A stretch of DNA of 64,000 nucleotides. Origin: Capnocytophaga periodontitidis (GTDB taxonomy: Bacteria; Bacteroidota; Bacteroidia; Flavobacteriales; Flavobacteriaceae). Shown one piece after another: positions 8,519 to 16,194 of the stretch. Made by a program: the position numbers and the translations under genes. Location: positions 1 to 64,000 of the forward strand of contig NZ_JAEFDB010000010.1 of assembly GCF_016126015.1 (NCBI RefSeq), read 5' to 3'. Each line of letters opens with the position of its first letter. The first letter of the stretch is position 1. The notes beneath the pieces are model-generated. The model was not told the DNA's origin. It ran no database searches and was given only the letters and a program-made list of their open reading frames with translations.

Positions 8519-8788
8519 ATGGAACTCCTCAAAGAACAATTCATTACCTTTATAGGGCTCTTGCTCTCTGGCTGGGTAGGCTGGCTCTTCGGCCGACCAA
8601 AACAACGCGTTGAACTCCAATCTAACGAATTAGACAATGTTGATAAGGCAATTCACATCTACCGCGAAATGATTGACGACTTAGGTGTAAAATACGCCAA
8701 AGCCATTGCCGACCTCAATGAGGCTAACCAACGCATCAAAGAACTTGAGTCTTCTATCGATAACCTTTTAAAACAACTTAGAAAATGA
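8519..8788 (+). CDS. Small membrane-anchored coiled-coil protein, holin-like position
   Basis: This 89-residue protein begins MELLKEQFITFIGLLLSGWV; the ATG is preferred over an upstream TTG that would add 17 unlikely residues. One membrane helix (about 8-25, ending in FGRPK) is followed by a charged coiled coil (about 35-87). It overlaps the next gene by the four-base ATGA. The gene order (small membrane protein, muralytic enzyme, lipoprotein with C-terminal membrane anchor) is that of a phage lysis module, where the first gene is the holin. The protein itself shows no family-defining holin motif, so the call rests on context and topology. Confidence 0.6.
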   Translation: MELLKEQFITFIGLLLSGWVGWLFGRPKQRVELQSNELDNVDKAIHIYREMIDDLGVKYAKAIADLNEANQRIKELESSIDNLLKQLRK

Positions 8789-9318
8789 CAAACAACGAAC
8801 AACAAATCGCACATTTTGTAACTACCTACAAACCCTATGCTTTAGAAACCGAACGAAAAACGGGCATTTCACACCTCTTTATTTTAGCACAAGTAGCCTT
8901 AGAAAGTGCTTGGGGAACACACGCTCCCGGTAATATGTTCTTTGGCATAAAAGCTAAACCTAATACGCCCACCGAGGAACGACAACTCTTGCTAACTACC
9001 GAAATCCTCTCTTGTGATTGGCAAACTTATCAGCGCAACCCTGCATTACAAAAATTCCCCGAAGTACTAAGCGTTACCAAGCGTCCTGATGGCAAATACA
9101 CCTATAAAGTAAAAGACTGGTTCAAAAAATACCCCTCTCCCGAAGCCTCTTTCACCGATCACGCCCTGTTTTTCCTGCACAATCCTCGCTACGCAGAGGC
9201 TCTAAAGGTCAAAACCGACCCTTACTTATTTGCCGAAGCCATCGCTCGTGCTGGTTATGCTACCGCCCCCGATTATGCTACCCAACTCAAAAAAATCATA
9301 AAACAACTATCAAAATGA
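8785..9318 (+). CDS. Glucosaminidase-domain muralytic enzyme (endolysin-like)
   Basis: This 177-residue protein consists almost wholly of a glucosaminidase (FlgJ/lysozyme-type, glycoside hydrolase family 73-like) domain. Visible hallmarks are FILAQVALESAWGTH with the likely catalytic Glu40, NMFFGIKA at about 50-57, and YPSPEASFTDHALFF then NPRYAEAL. It would cleave between peptidoglycan sugars. There is no signal peptide and no wall-binding repeat, as expected for an endolysin that needs a holin to leave the cytoplasm, and unlike a housekeeping autolysin. It is coupled by ATGA overlaps to genes on both sides. Confidence 0.85.
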   Translation: MTNNEQQIAHFVTTYKPYALETERKTGISHLFILAQVALESAWGTHAPGNMFFGIKAKPNTPTEERQLLLTTEILSCDWQTYQRNPALQKFPEVLSVTKRPDGKYTYKVKDWFKKYPSPEASFTDHALFFLHNPRYAEALKVKTDPYLFAEAIARAGYATAPDYATQLKKIIKQLSK

Positions 9319-9758
9319 AACAAATCCTCTTTTTATCGCTTTTTTCACTTCTGCTATCTTGTAAAACGCACAAAATCAAACAAACTGAAACTCTCCAAAT
9401 GCGTGAGCAACTTGATAGCCTCTACCAGCAACAACACGCCGTATTACACAGCATCGAATGGCTCAACAGCCTGCAAGAAGTGCATCTCACTCTTGAATCG
9501 TTTAAGGATAGCACGGGGCGTACCCAAGTACAACTCCACAGCACTACCCGTCTAAAACACCTGCGTGAATACACCGATAGTCTGCAACAAAATGAGGTAC
9601 TTCATCTACGACAAAGAACCCTGCATTTCCACAAACGCCAATCACTCAAACAAAAAGAACACAAATTTGAGTTATCTCCTAATAACTATTGGCTTATTGT
9701 ACTCGTTTTGGTAGCGATTGCCTATTACCAATATAAAAAACGTATTCTAAAAAAATAA
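9315..9758 (+). CDS. Lipoprotein with C-terminal membrane helix, u-spanin-like
   Basis: This 147-residue protein has a lipoprotein signal peptide (MKQILFLSLFSLLLSC, lipobox LLSC, Cys16), a helical, Gln/His-rich charged middle, and a C-terminal membrane helix (about 124-140, NYWLIVLVLVAIAYYQY) ending in basic residues. An outer-membrane lipid anchor at one end and an inner-membrane helix at the other is the architecture of unimolecular spanins such as phage T1 gp11. These fuse the two membranes in the last step of lysis. It overlaps the muralytic gene by ATGA. The family is inferred from topology and order only; no sequence relative is recalled. Confidence 0.6.
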   Translation: MKQILFLSLFSLLLSCKTHKIKQTETLQMREQLDSLYQQQHAVLHSIEWLNSLQEVHLTLESFKDSTGRTQVQLHSTTRLKHLREYTDSLQQNEVLHLRQRTLHFHKRQSLKQKEHKFELSPNNYWLIVLVLVAIAYYQYKKRILKK

Positions 9759-9790
9759 AGAAACTATTTACACCACCCCTCCCACCTCCA

Positions 9791-9830
9791 AGATTCTCCG
9801 AGATTTTCCAAGATTTTCTGAGATTCTCCA
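9791..9830. repeat. Four tandem imperfect 10-bp units
   Basis: AGATTCTCCG, AGATTTTCCA, AGATTTTCTG and AGATTCTCCA run head to tail, equivalent to two 20-base copies. They lie between the spanin-like gene and the CDF transporter promoter. No coding potential is seen. Confidence 0.75.
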
Positions 9831-9899
9831 CAACACCTCCAGCGGGGGTTAGGCTTTGAAAAAACATCTCTAAATAGAGATTATTTCTAAATAAATTTG

Positions 9900-9907
9900 T
9901 ACCTTTG
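9900..9907 (+). promoter_or_regulatory. -7 box for the CDF transporter gene
   Basis: TACCTTTG fits TAnnTTTG, 50 bases before the start codon. A copy of the CTTATCTCTTACCT repeat (9916-9943) lies in the leader between the promoter and the gene. Confidence 0.55.
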
Positions 9908-9957
9908 CCCCAATTCTTATCTCTTATCTCTTACCTCTTACCTAAAAAAGAAGTATT

Positions 9958-10890
9958 ATGGAACATTCACACGACCACAACCACGACCACGATCATCACC
10001 ACCATACAGTAACCGATCTAAGTGCTCTCAACCGCGCTTTCTACATAGGTATTGGGCTCAATTTGCTCTATACCCTTATCGAATTTGTAGTGGGGTTTAA
10101 AGTCAATTCATTAGCGCTTATTTCCGATGCAAGTCATAATCTGAGCGATGTTGCTAGTTTAGTGATTTCACTCATCGGAATGAAACTTGCTCACCACGCT
10201 GCTACCCAGCTATATACTTATGGCTACAAAAAAGCGTCTATCCTCGCTTCACTTATCAATGCGGTACTGCTGATGTACATCGTGATAAAAATCTTTATCG
10301 AAGCCTTTGAACGCCTTTCCAATCCTCCCGAAATGGCTGGAGCTGCTATTGTGATTACAGCCTTTATAGGGGTGATTATCAACGGGCTATCGGCTTTCCT
10401 CTTCTATAAAGGTCAAAAAAACGACATCAATATCAAAGGGGCTTTCCTACACCTCCTCCTCGATGCTTTAGTATCGGTAGGGGTGATTATCTCAGGTGCA
10501 ATTATGTACTTTACCGGTTGGTATATCGCCGACCCTATCAGTAGTTTTATGGTGGGTATCGTGATTCTCTTCTCTACTTGGGGACTCTTAAAAGAAAGCG
10601 TAAAACTCATTTTAGACGGCGTCCCTCAGAATATAAACCAAGCTCACATACAACAATTGATAGAACAACATCCAATGGTCGAAAGCGTGCATCACCTCCA
10701 TATATGGGCACTGAGCAGTGCTCAAAATGCCTTAACAGCCCATTTGGTACTCAAAGAATGTATTACTCTAAAAGAATTTATGACCATCAAAGCTGAACTA
10801 AAACACTCACTCTCTCACGAAGGAATTACCCACAGCACTTTTGAAATAGATACCGAAAATTGCCACTGCAAAGAAGAAAACTGTAATTAA
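9958..10890 (+). CDS. Cation diffusion facilitator metal exporter (CzcD/ZitB type)
   Basis: This 310-residue inner-membrane antiporter exports Zn2+, Co2+ or a similar divalent metal in exchange for protons. A His/Asp-rich N-terminal tail (residues 2-16) probably binds metal. Six membrane helices (about 25-215) carry the two metal-site HxxxD motifs: ISDASHNLSD (His60, Asp64) and LHLLLDALVS (His165, Asp169). A cytoplasmic C-terminal domain (about 220-295) holds VHHLHIWAL and ends with an HCKEENC metal-binding tail. Length fits the CzcD subgroup (about 300). It stands alone with its own promoter. Confidence 0.93.
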   Translation: MEHSHDHNHDHDHHHHTVTDLSALNRAFYIGIGLNLLYTLIEFVVGFKVNSLALISDASHNLSDVASLVISLIGMKLAHHAATQLYTYGYKKASILASLINAVLLMYIVIKIFIEAFERLSNPPEMAGAAIVITAFIGVIINGLSAFLFYKGQKNDINIKGAFLHLLLDALVSVGVIISGAIMYFTGWYIADPISSFMVGIVILFSTWGLLKESVKLILDGVPQNINQAHIQQLIEQHPMVESVHHLHIWALSSAQNALTAHLVLKECITLKEFMTIKAELKHSLSHEGITHSTFEIDTENCHCKEENCN

Positions 10891-10901
10891 AAAAATATTG
10901 C

Positions 10902-10909
10902 TATCTTTG
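10902..10909 (+). promoter_or_regulatory. -7 box for trmB
   Basis: TATCTTTG, a strong TAnnTTTG match, 39 bases upstream of the trmB ATG and only 11 bases after the CDF stop codon. Confidence 0.55.
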
Positions 10910-10948
10910 CCGCCCTAACACTTTTCACTATTCACTTTTCACTTACCT

Positions 10949-11629
10949 ATGGGAAGCAAAAATAAACTCAAACGATTCGAAGAAAATAAAACCTTTGCTA
11001 ATGTAATTCAGCCCTCACGCAACGAACTCCTCACCGATGCTTTTGCCTATAAAGGACGTTGGAATGAACTCTATTTCAAGAATAACAACCCTATAGTTTT
11101 AGAATTGGGCTGTGGCAAAGGCGAGTATTCAGTAGGATTAGCCAAACGTCATCCCGAGAAGAATTTTATAGGAATAGATATCAAAGGAGCGCGCTTTTGG
11201 CGAGGAGCTAAAACTGCTATAGAAGAAAATATCGCCAATGTAGCTTTCCTCCGCACTCAAATAGAACTCATCGAAAAATGCTTTGCCCCTGATGAAGTGA
11301 GTGAAATATGGATTACTTTCCCCGATCCGCAAATAAAATACAAACGCACCAAACACCGCCTCACCAATGCCGATTTTCTCGCGCGTTACGAGCGTATCCT
11401 TGCCCCCGATGGCTATGTGCACCTCAAAACCGATAGTGAGTTTATGCACGGTTATACCTTGGGCTTGTTACACGGAGCAGGACATAAAGTGCTCTATGCC
11501 AATCACAATATCTACAACAGCGATGGTGTACCCCCAGAAGTAACCGAAATTAAAACCTTCTACGAACAGTTCTATTTAGAACAAGGCAAACCCATTACCT
11601 ATATTCGTTTTCAGATAAAAAAACAGTAA
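10949..11629 (+). CDS. trmB: tRNA (guanine-N7-)-methyltransferase
   Basis: This 226-residue enzyme uses S-adenosylmethionine to methylate G46 in the tRNA variable loop. Motif I of the Rossmann fold is VLELGCGKGEYSVGLA (about 50-65). The TrmB signature ITFPDPQIKYKRTKHRL lies at about 125-141, and HLKTDSEFMHGY follows near 157. Length matches bacterial TrmB. Its stop codon overlaps the next gene's ATG by one base (TAATG), so the two are coupled. Confidence 0.94.
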   Translation: MGSKNKLKRFEENKTFANVIQPSRNELLTDAFAYKGRWNELYFKNNNPIVLELGCGKGEYSVGLAKRHPEKNFIGIDIKGARFWRGAKTAIEENIANVAFLRTQIELIEKCFAPDEVSEIWITFPDPQIKYKRTKHRLTNADFLARYERILAPDGYVHLKTDSEFMHGYTLGLLHGAGHKVLYANHNIYNSDGVPPEVTEIKTFYEQFYLEQGKPITYIRFQIKKQ

Positions 11630-12348
11630 TGCTTCACAAACTCAACTTAGACGATATACTTTTTTTGGATATAGAAACTGTACCGTTACACCAGCAGTAC
11701 AGCGAATTGTCGGCTGAAGCTCAAATGCTTTGGGAAGAAAAAACGCGTTACCAACGCAAGGAAGAGTTCTCTGCTGAAGAATTTTACGACCGCGCAGGTA
11801 TTTGGGCTGAGTTCGGGAAAATTGTGTGCATATCAGTAGGGTATTTTTCATTCAGGCATCAGCAACGCACCTTTAGAGTAACCTCGTTCACAGGTGAAGA
11901 AAAGAATTTGTTAGAAGATTTCAGCAGATTAGTAAACGAACATTTTTCACGTCCTAATAAATTGTTTTGCGCCCATAACGGCAAGGAATTCGATTTTCCA
12001 TATATCTCCCGCCGTATGATTATCAACGGGATAGAAATTCCGCAAAAGCTACAGCTCTTTGGCAAAAAACCTTGGGAAATCCCTCATCTCGATACAATGG
12101 AAATGTGGAAATTCGGCGATTACAAACACTATACTTCACTGAAACTCTTAGCTCATATTTTGGGCATACCCTCTCCTAAAGACGATATCGATGGCTGCGA
12201 AGTGCGCAATGTGTTCTACAACGAAGGTGATATCGACCGTATAGCTACCTATTGCGAAAAAGATACCATTACGGTTGCGCAAATACTTCTGCGCTTCCGC
12301 AACGATACCCTTTTAAACGATGATGAAATCCTGATTTTAGGACACTGA
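11629..12348 (+). CDS. 3'-5' exonuclease, PolB-like DEDD family
   Basis: This 239-residue protein has the exonuclease motif I FLDIETVP (Asp14, Glu16), motif II FCAHNGKEFDFPYISRRM (about 113-130), and a late region with YCEKDTITVAQILL where the final catalytic Asp is expected. This matches the predicted PolB-like 3'-5' exonuclease family that acts as a free-standing proofreading-type nuclease. It is coupled to trmB by a one-base overlap. The gene ends 6 bases from the convergent beta-barrel cluster. The physiological substrate is unknown. Confidence 0.85.
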   Translation: MLHKLNLDDILFLDIETVPLHQQYSELSAEAQMLWEEKTRYQRKEEFSAEEFYDRAGIWAEFGKIVCISVGYFSFRHQQRTFRVTSFTGEEKNLLEDFSRLVNEHFSRPNKLFCAHNGKEFDFPYISRRMIINGIEIPQKLQLFGKKPWEIPHLDTMEMWKFGDYKHYTSLKLLAHILGIPSPKDDIDGCEVRNVFYNEGDIDRIATYCEKDTITVAQILLRFRNDTLLNDDEILILGH

Positions 12349-12354
12349 TAAGCG

Positions 12355-13125
12355 TTATTCCCCTTCTTTTACTTCTTGGGGTGCAGGCTCTTCTTTTACC
12401 TCTTGGTATACTGGTTCTTCACTTGAAGGATATACCGGCTCTTGAACATTAGGTTGTTCATTCTTGTTTTTAGAGAGTTTTAAACCTGCACCTATAGAAA
12501 TAGCAATATAGTAACTTTTAGCATCTTTAAAATAAAGATGAGGAATGTATTCTTGATTGGTAAGGGGGGTAAGGTTCGTAGAAAAACGAGCATCAACGGT
12601 GAAAATCCATTTAGGAATCTCCCACATCACTCCTCCACCTACGTGGAAACTAAGTGAAGCTTGGTTGAAATATTTCGTCATATTAAACTTCTCACTGTTC
12701 TGTTTTTCAGAATACGATGCCAAAAGCAAGATTTTAGGAGCTAATCCTATTTGTCCAAAACCTCTAAACCACTTTTTACCCTCAAATTGTAATAAGAAAG
12801 GCATTTCTAAGTAATCAAAACGAATGTGACGGCGGTCTTGCAATTTTAAATCAGAGCCTTCAGGGCGATACGGAATCGCCTCGCGCTTATACATCAACTC
12901 TATTTGTGAAGCGAAATGAGTTTTAAAGGGTATTCGCAAGAATAACCCTGAGTTCACTACGCCTGTTTTTCCAAAATACTCCACGTTATACCCTTCCATC
13001 GATTGTATGGGTGTAATAATCGTAAAAGTACTTGCAGGGCTATTGATTTTCACCCCTATCGCAGTTTGCGCAAAGCTAAATGTAGTAACACTCAAAAAAA
13101 TGATGATGATTAAAAAACGTTTCAT
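12355..13125 (-). CDS. Tandem outer-membrane beta-barrel protein, copy 4
   Basis: This 256-residue PorT/OMP_b-brl_2-type protein is last in transcription order of four paralogues. A signal peptide (about 1-19, MKRFLIIIIFLSVTTFSFAQ) precedes alternating hydrophobic strands. Shared landmarks are AIGVKI near the mature N-terminus, KWFRGFGQIGLAPKI (about 115-130), VGGGVMWEIPKWIFTVDARFS and the final strand YYIAISIGAGLKLSKNKN. The C-terminal tail after the barrel is Pro/Glu-rich (VQEPVYPSSEEPVYQEV) and differs from copies 1-2. It is probably an outer-membrane protein exposing variable loops; no ligand can be named. It follows its neighbour by exactly 18 bases. Confidence 0.82.
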   Translation of the reverse strand: MKRFLIIIIFLSVTTFSFAQTAIGVKINSPASTFTIITPIQSMEGYNVEYFGKTGVVNSGLFLRIPFKTHFASQIELMYKREAIPYRPEGSDLKLQDRRHIRFDYLEMPFLLQFEGKKWFRGFGQIGLAPKILLLASYSEKQNSEKFNMTKYFNQASLSFHVGGGVMWEIPKWIFTVDARFSTNLTPLTNQEYIPHLYFKDAKSYYIAISIGAGLKLSKNKNEQPNVQEPVYPSSEEPVYQEVKEEPAPQEVKEGE

Positions 13126-13143
13126 AATATATGAGTTAAAAAA

Positions 13144-13932
13144 CTAAAATTCTTGTTCTTGTGATGTATTCACCTCAGCAGGAATGCTATCATTAGTAAT
13201 TGTTGGGAGCTCTTCCTGAGGAATAGCCCTTTCTAAAGGCAATGCTTTCTTTTTAAAAGGTTTGTAACCTGCCCCTAAAGAAAACGCAAAATAATAGCTT
13301 TGTGCCTTACTGAAATCAATATCAGGGGTGTTCTTTTTAGAGGTAAGTGGTGTAAGGTTGGTAGCGAGTCTTCCATCAGCAGTAAAAACCCAATCTCTTC
13401 TGTTCCATAAAACACCTCCCCCAACATTTAAATTGAGAACAACCCTATTAAAAGAGCTCGTAACATTATGGTCGCCTTTTTCTAAAACTGCAGAATACTT
13501 TGCTGAAGTTAAGAATTTAGGAGACACTCCTAATTGAGCAAAACCTCTTACGGTGCGCTTTCCTTCCCATTGTAACAGGATAGGAACCTCAGCATACCAA
13601 AATTTATATACTCCGCGATCAGAGAGAAGTTCTTCTATTGTTTCCTCTTGATGAAAAAACCAAACCCCTTCACGCTTGAACAACACTTCGGTTTGTAGTG
13701 CCCAATGTGTTTTTAGAGGTATTCGCATAAAAGCTCCTATATTAAAAGCCCCTATATAAAACTCACCAAAAATACCTCCTCCGTTTCTAATCCCCTTAGG
13801 TGTATTTGCAATTTGATGTTTCATTACATTAACTGCTACAAACGGATTAGCAACTTTCACCCCTACGGCTATTTGGCTATAGCTAAATGCCGAAATACTT
13901 AAAAGCATAGCAGTAATTAAAAAACGTTTCAT
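13144..13932 (-). CDS. Tandem outer-membrane beta-barrel protein, copy 3
   Basis: This 262-residue paralogue has a signal peptide MKRFLITAMLLSISAFSYSQ. It keeps the family landmarks RTVRGFAQLGVSPKF, VGGGVLWNRRDWVFTADGRLA and YYFAFSLGAGYKPFKKK. It differs from the other copies by a Gly-rich insertion near 47-60 (GIRNGGGIFGEFYIGAFNIG) and a tail without TEEV repeats. Its role is unknown beyond a likely outer-membrane barrel. The 18-base gaps on both sides equal those between the other copies. Confidence 0.8.
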   Translation of the reverse strand: MKRFLITAMLLSISAFSYSQIAVGVKVANPFVAVNVMKHQIANTPKGIRNGGGIFGEFYIGAFNIGAFMRIPLKTHWALQTEVLFKREGVWFFHQEETIEELLSDRGVYKFWYAEVPILLQWEGKRTVRGFAQLGVSPKFLTSAKYSAVLEKGDHNVTSSFNRVVLNLNVGGGVLWNRRDWVFTADGRLATNLTPLTSKKNTPDIDFSKAQSYYFAFSLGAGYKPFKKKALPLERAIPQEELPTITNDSIPAEVNTSQEQEF

Positions 13933-13950
13933 AATATCTTTAGTGAAAGA

Positions 13951-14688
13951 TTATTCGGTTATGGGTTCTTTATTTACCTCTTCAGTAGGTGTGATAACTT
14001 CTTCAGTAGGAGTTACGACTTCTTCAGTAGGAAGAGTATTATTTTTCTTTTTAGAGAGTTTGTAGCCTGCGCCTAACGAAATGCCAAACACAAATGTTCT
14101 CGCTTTATCAAAATTGATATATTCTGTACGGATTCCCGATGCTAAGTTCGTTATATTGGTAGAAAGACGAGCATCAACTGTGTAAATCCATTTAGGGCGC
14201 TCAAATAGCACGCCTCCTCCAATATGTCCCATCAACATCACTGTATTAAATTGGGAACTTCCTCCATAAGTAATATTCTTAGAAGCATCATAAAAAGCAG
14301 AAGAGAAGAGAATTTTAGGTGAAAAACCTACAAAACCAAAACCTCTAAACGCTTTCTTACCTTCGTATTGTACTAAGAAAGGCACGTCCAAGTATTCAAA
14401 TCTATAATAAGAATCTTTGCTGCTATTCTCTATTCTAAAACGCACAGCCTCGTGCTTAAAAAGCAATTCACTTTGTAATACCCAACGCTCTTTTAAAGGA
14501 ATACGAACGAATCCTCCAAGGCTAACAAAGGCATTGTAGGTTTTTATATCAACATTGGTTGCTGTATATAAAGGAGTTATTAAGCTAACAACCGACAGTG
14601 GGTCGGTTACTTTTACCCCTATCGCAGTTTGTGCAAAGCCCAAATAAGCAGCGCAAAGCCATAAAATTGTAGTTAAAAAGCGTTTCAT
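13951..14688 (-). CDS. Tandem outer-membrane beta-barrel protein, copy 2
   Basis: This 245-residue paralogue has a signal peptide MKRFLTTILWLCAAYLGFAQ that is nearly identical to copy 1, pointing to recent duplication or gene conversion. Barrel landmarks are KAFRGFGFVGFSPKI, IGGGVLFERPKWIYTVDARLS and FVFGISLGAGYKLSKKKN. The periplasmic tail is a short tandem repeat of the unit TPTEEV ending NKEPITE, shared with copy 1. Copy number of the TEEV unit could vary by slippage. No enzymatic motif is visible. Confidence 0.8.
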   Translation of the reverse strand: MKRFLTTILWLCAAYLGFAQTAIGVKVTDPLSVVSLITPLYTATNVDIKTYNAFVSLGGFVRIPLKERWVLQSELLFKHEAVRFRIENSSKDSYYRFEYLDVPFLVQYEGKKAFRGFGFVGFSPKILFSSAFYDASKNITYGGSSQFNTVMLMGHIGGGVLFERPKWIYTVDARLSTNITNLASGIRTEYINFDKARTFVFGISLGAGYKLSKKKNNTLPTEEVVTPTEEVITPTEEVNKEPITE

Positions 14689-14706
14689 AATATATTTAGT
14701 TAAAGA

Positions 14707-15468
14707 TTATTCGGTTATGGGTTCTTTATTTACTTCTTCAGTAGGAGCTACGACTTCTTCAGTAGGTGTGATAACTTCTTCAGTAGGAGGAGTATTGTTT
14801 TTCTTTTTAGAGAATTTATAGCCTGCACCTAACGAAAATGTAAAGGTATGATTTCTCGCTTCTATGAAATTTAAATAAGGAGAACTGCTATTCGCTGCCA
14901 TTTTGGTGAGATTAACTGAATAACGTGCTTCGGCAAACAACAACCATCTGGAGCGTTCTACGAGCAACCCTCCTCCTATATTGAAGTTGATGTGTAGTTG
15001 TCCTGTGCCAAAATAGTATTTCATATCTTGCACCTCATTGCTTCCTTTATCTCTAAAAGCTGCTCTTGTACTAATTTTGGGTGAAAAACCTAACTGTGTA
15101 AATCCTCTAACGGGTTTTTTGCCCTCGAATTGTATCATAAGAGGGATTTCTAAGTAATCAAACTCGTAATAAGGGCGTTCTTCGTAATCCCAACTGCTAT
15201 CTTTAGGACGGAATGACAATGTTTCTCTGCGATAAAGCACTTCAGTTTGTAATGCCCAACGTTTGGCGAGTTGGAAATGTGCAAATACACCTGAATTAAA
15301 CGCAGCAATTCGCGGATAAATCTCAATATCATAATTTTCGTTAGAGGTGAGCTCGTTGAAAAAATTAAAAGAATGTAATGGAGTATTCACTTTCACCCCT
15401 ATTGTGGTTTGTGAAAATCCAACATAAGTAGCACAAAGCCATAAAATTGTAGTTAAAAAACGTTTCAT
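14707..15468 (-). CDS. Tandem outer-membrane beta-barrel protein, copy 1
   Basis: This 253-residue protein is the promoter-proximal member of the four-gene array. The signal peptide is MKRFLTTILWLCATYVGFSQ. Landmarks are KPVRGFTQLGFSPKI, IGGGLLVERSRWLLFAEARYS and HTFTFSLGAGYKFSKKKN, followed by a TPTEEV/APTEEV tandem tail ending NKEPITE. It lies 40 bases after the CBS-domain gene, which is probably transcribed into it. The 18-base spacers between array members have related sequence (ATAT followed by TTTAGTTAAAGA in the two best conserved), a mark of array amplification. Confidence 0.8.
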   Translation of the reverse strand: MKRFLTTILWLCATYVGFSQTTIGVKVNTPLHSFNFFNELTSNENYDIEIYPRIAAFNSGVFAHFQLAKRWALQTEVLYRRETLSFRPKDSSWDYEERPYYEFDYLEIPLMIQFEGKKPVRGFTQLGFSPKISTRAAFRDKGSNEVQDMKYYFGTGQLHINFNIGGGLLVERSRWLLFAEARYSVNLTKMAANSSSPYLNFIEARNHTFTFSLGAGYKFSKKKNNTPPTEEVITPTEEVVAPTEEVNKEPITE

Positions 15469-15508
15469 ACTATATATTTAGTTAAAGATTATTTTTATCT
15501 CTTATCTC

Positions 15509-16156
15509 TTATCTGTTACCTAAGTCTAAGTATTTTTCAAAGTAATCAGCGATGTCTTTCAGTTCTTTCCGGTAGTGGTCATCTTCTTTTTCGGTGAGGA
15601 TACCATAACCATAACGGCGGAAGTGTTGTAGTATTTCCGAGAGTCGGTTGGTGGTGATTTTTAGGGTGATAAGCACGTTGTTTTCCGTGCGATTAGAGAG
15701 ATAAAGCCCTAAGAGTTTTCCTCCATTTTCCTCTACGATGCTGCTAACTTCAGCAAGTGAATAGTTAAGAGTATCTTTCTGCAAGATGAGCACATAGCCA
15801 GCTTCTTGTATAAAAGGCGTTTTAGTGAGTTGTTGTATAAAGTCTCCCAAGTAGTAATAACCTATAAATTGCTGAGTCTCATTTATTACGGGGAGCATAT
15901 CGGTGTGATAGGAAGCGAAAGCCTCTATTACAGTATCCCACGTTGCGGTTAGCGGTACAAAAAAGCGTTCTAATGCATATTGATAATCGGCTACTGTAGC
16001 TTCTTTATCTTCCTCATCTACTGCTTCTTTGCGGAGTACCCCTATAAAAGTATTGCCTTCGCACACGGGCAAAGCTGAAAGCAAATGCGCCTCAAAAAGC
16101 AACTTTACTTCCTCTATTGAAGTATTAGGTTCTATGTATAAAAAATGTGTTGTCAT
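15509..16156 (-). CDS. CBS-domain protein
   Basis: This 215-residue soluble protein has a tandem CBS pair (about 1-55 with SALPVCEGNTFIGVL, and about 65-118 with DMLPVINETQQFIGYYYL). A C-terminal ACT-like region (about 130-190) contains YVLILQKDTLNYSLAEVSSI and VLITLKITTNRLSEIL. CBS pairs usually bind adenine nucleotides, so a regulatory or sensor role is likely. The C-terminal residues and stop codon are encoded by a copy of the dispersed CTTATCTCTTATC repeat. It sits between the reductase gene and the beta-barrel array on the same strand. Confidence 0.8.
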   Translation of the reverse strand: MTTHFLYIEPNTSIEEVKLLFEAHLLSALPVCEGNTFIGVLRKEAVDEEDKEATVADYQYALERFFVPLTATWDTVIEAFASYHTDMLPVINETQQFIGYYYLGDFIQQLTKTPFIQEAGYVLILQKDTLNYSLAEVSSIVEENGGKLLGLYLSNRTENNVLITLKITTNRLSEILQHFRRYGYGILTEKEDDHYRKELKDIADYFEKYLDLGNR

Positions 16157-16194
16157 ATTCTATTTATTATCTATCTCCTGTTTCCTGACACCTG

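Noticed and set aside
8519-9758. Lysis genes as part of a full prophage
   Set aside because: No structural, replication or integrase genes and no att-like repeats were found on either side within the window.
9791-9830. CRISPR-like repeat array
   Set aside because: Units are 10 bases with no spacers; no cas genes are in the window.
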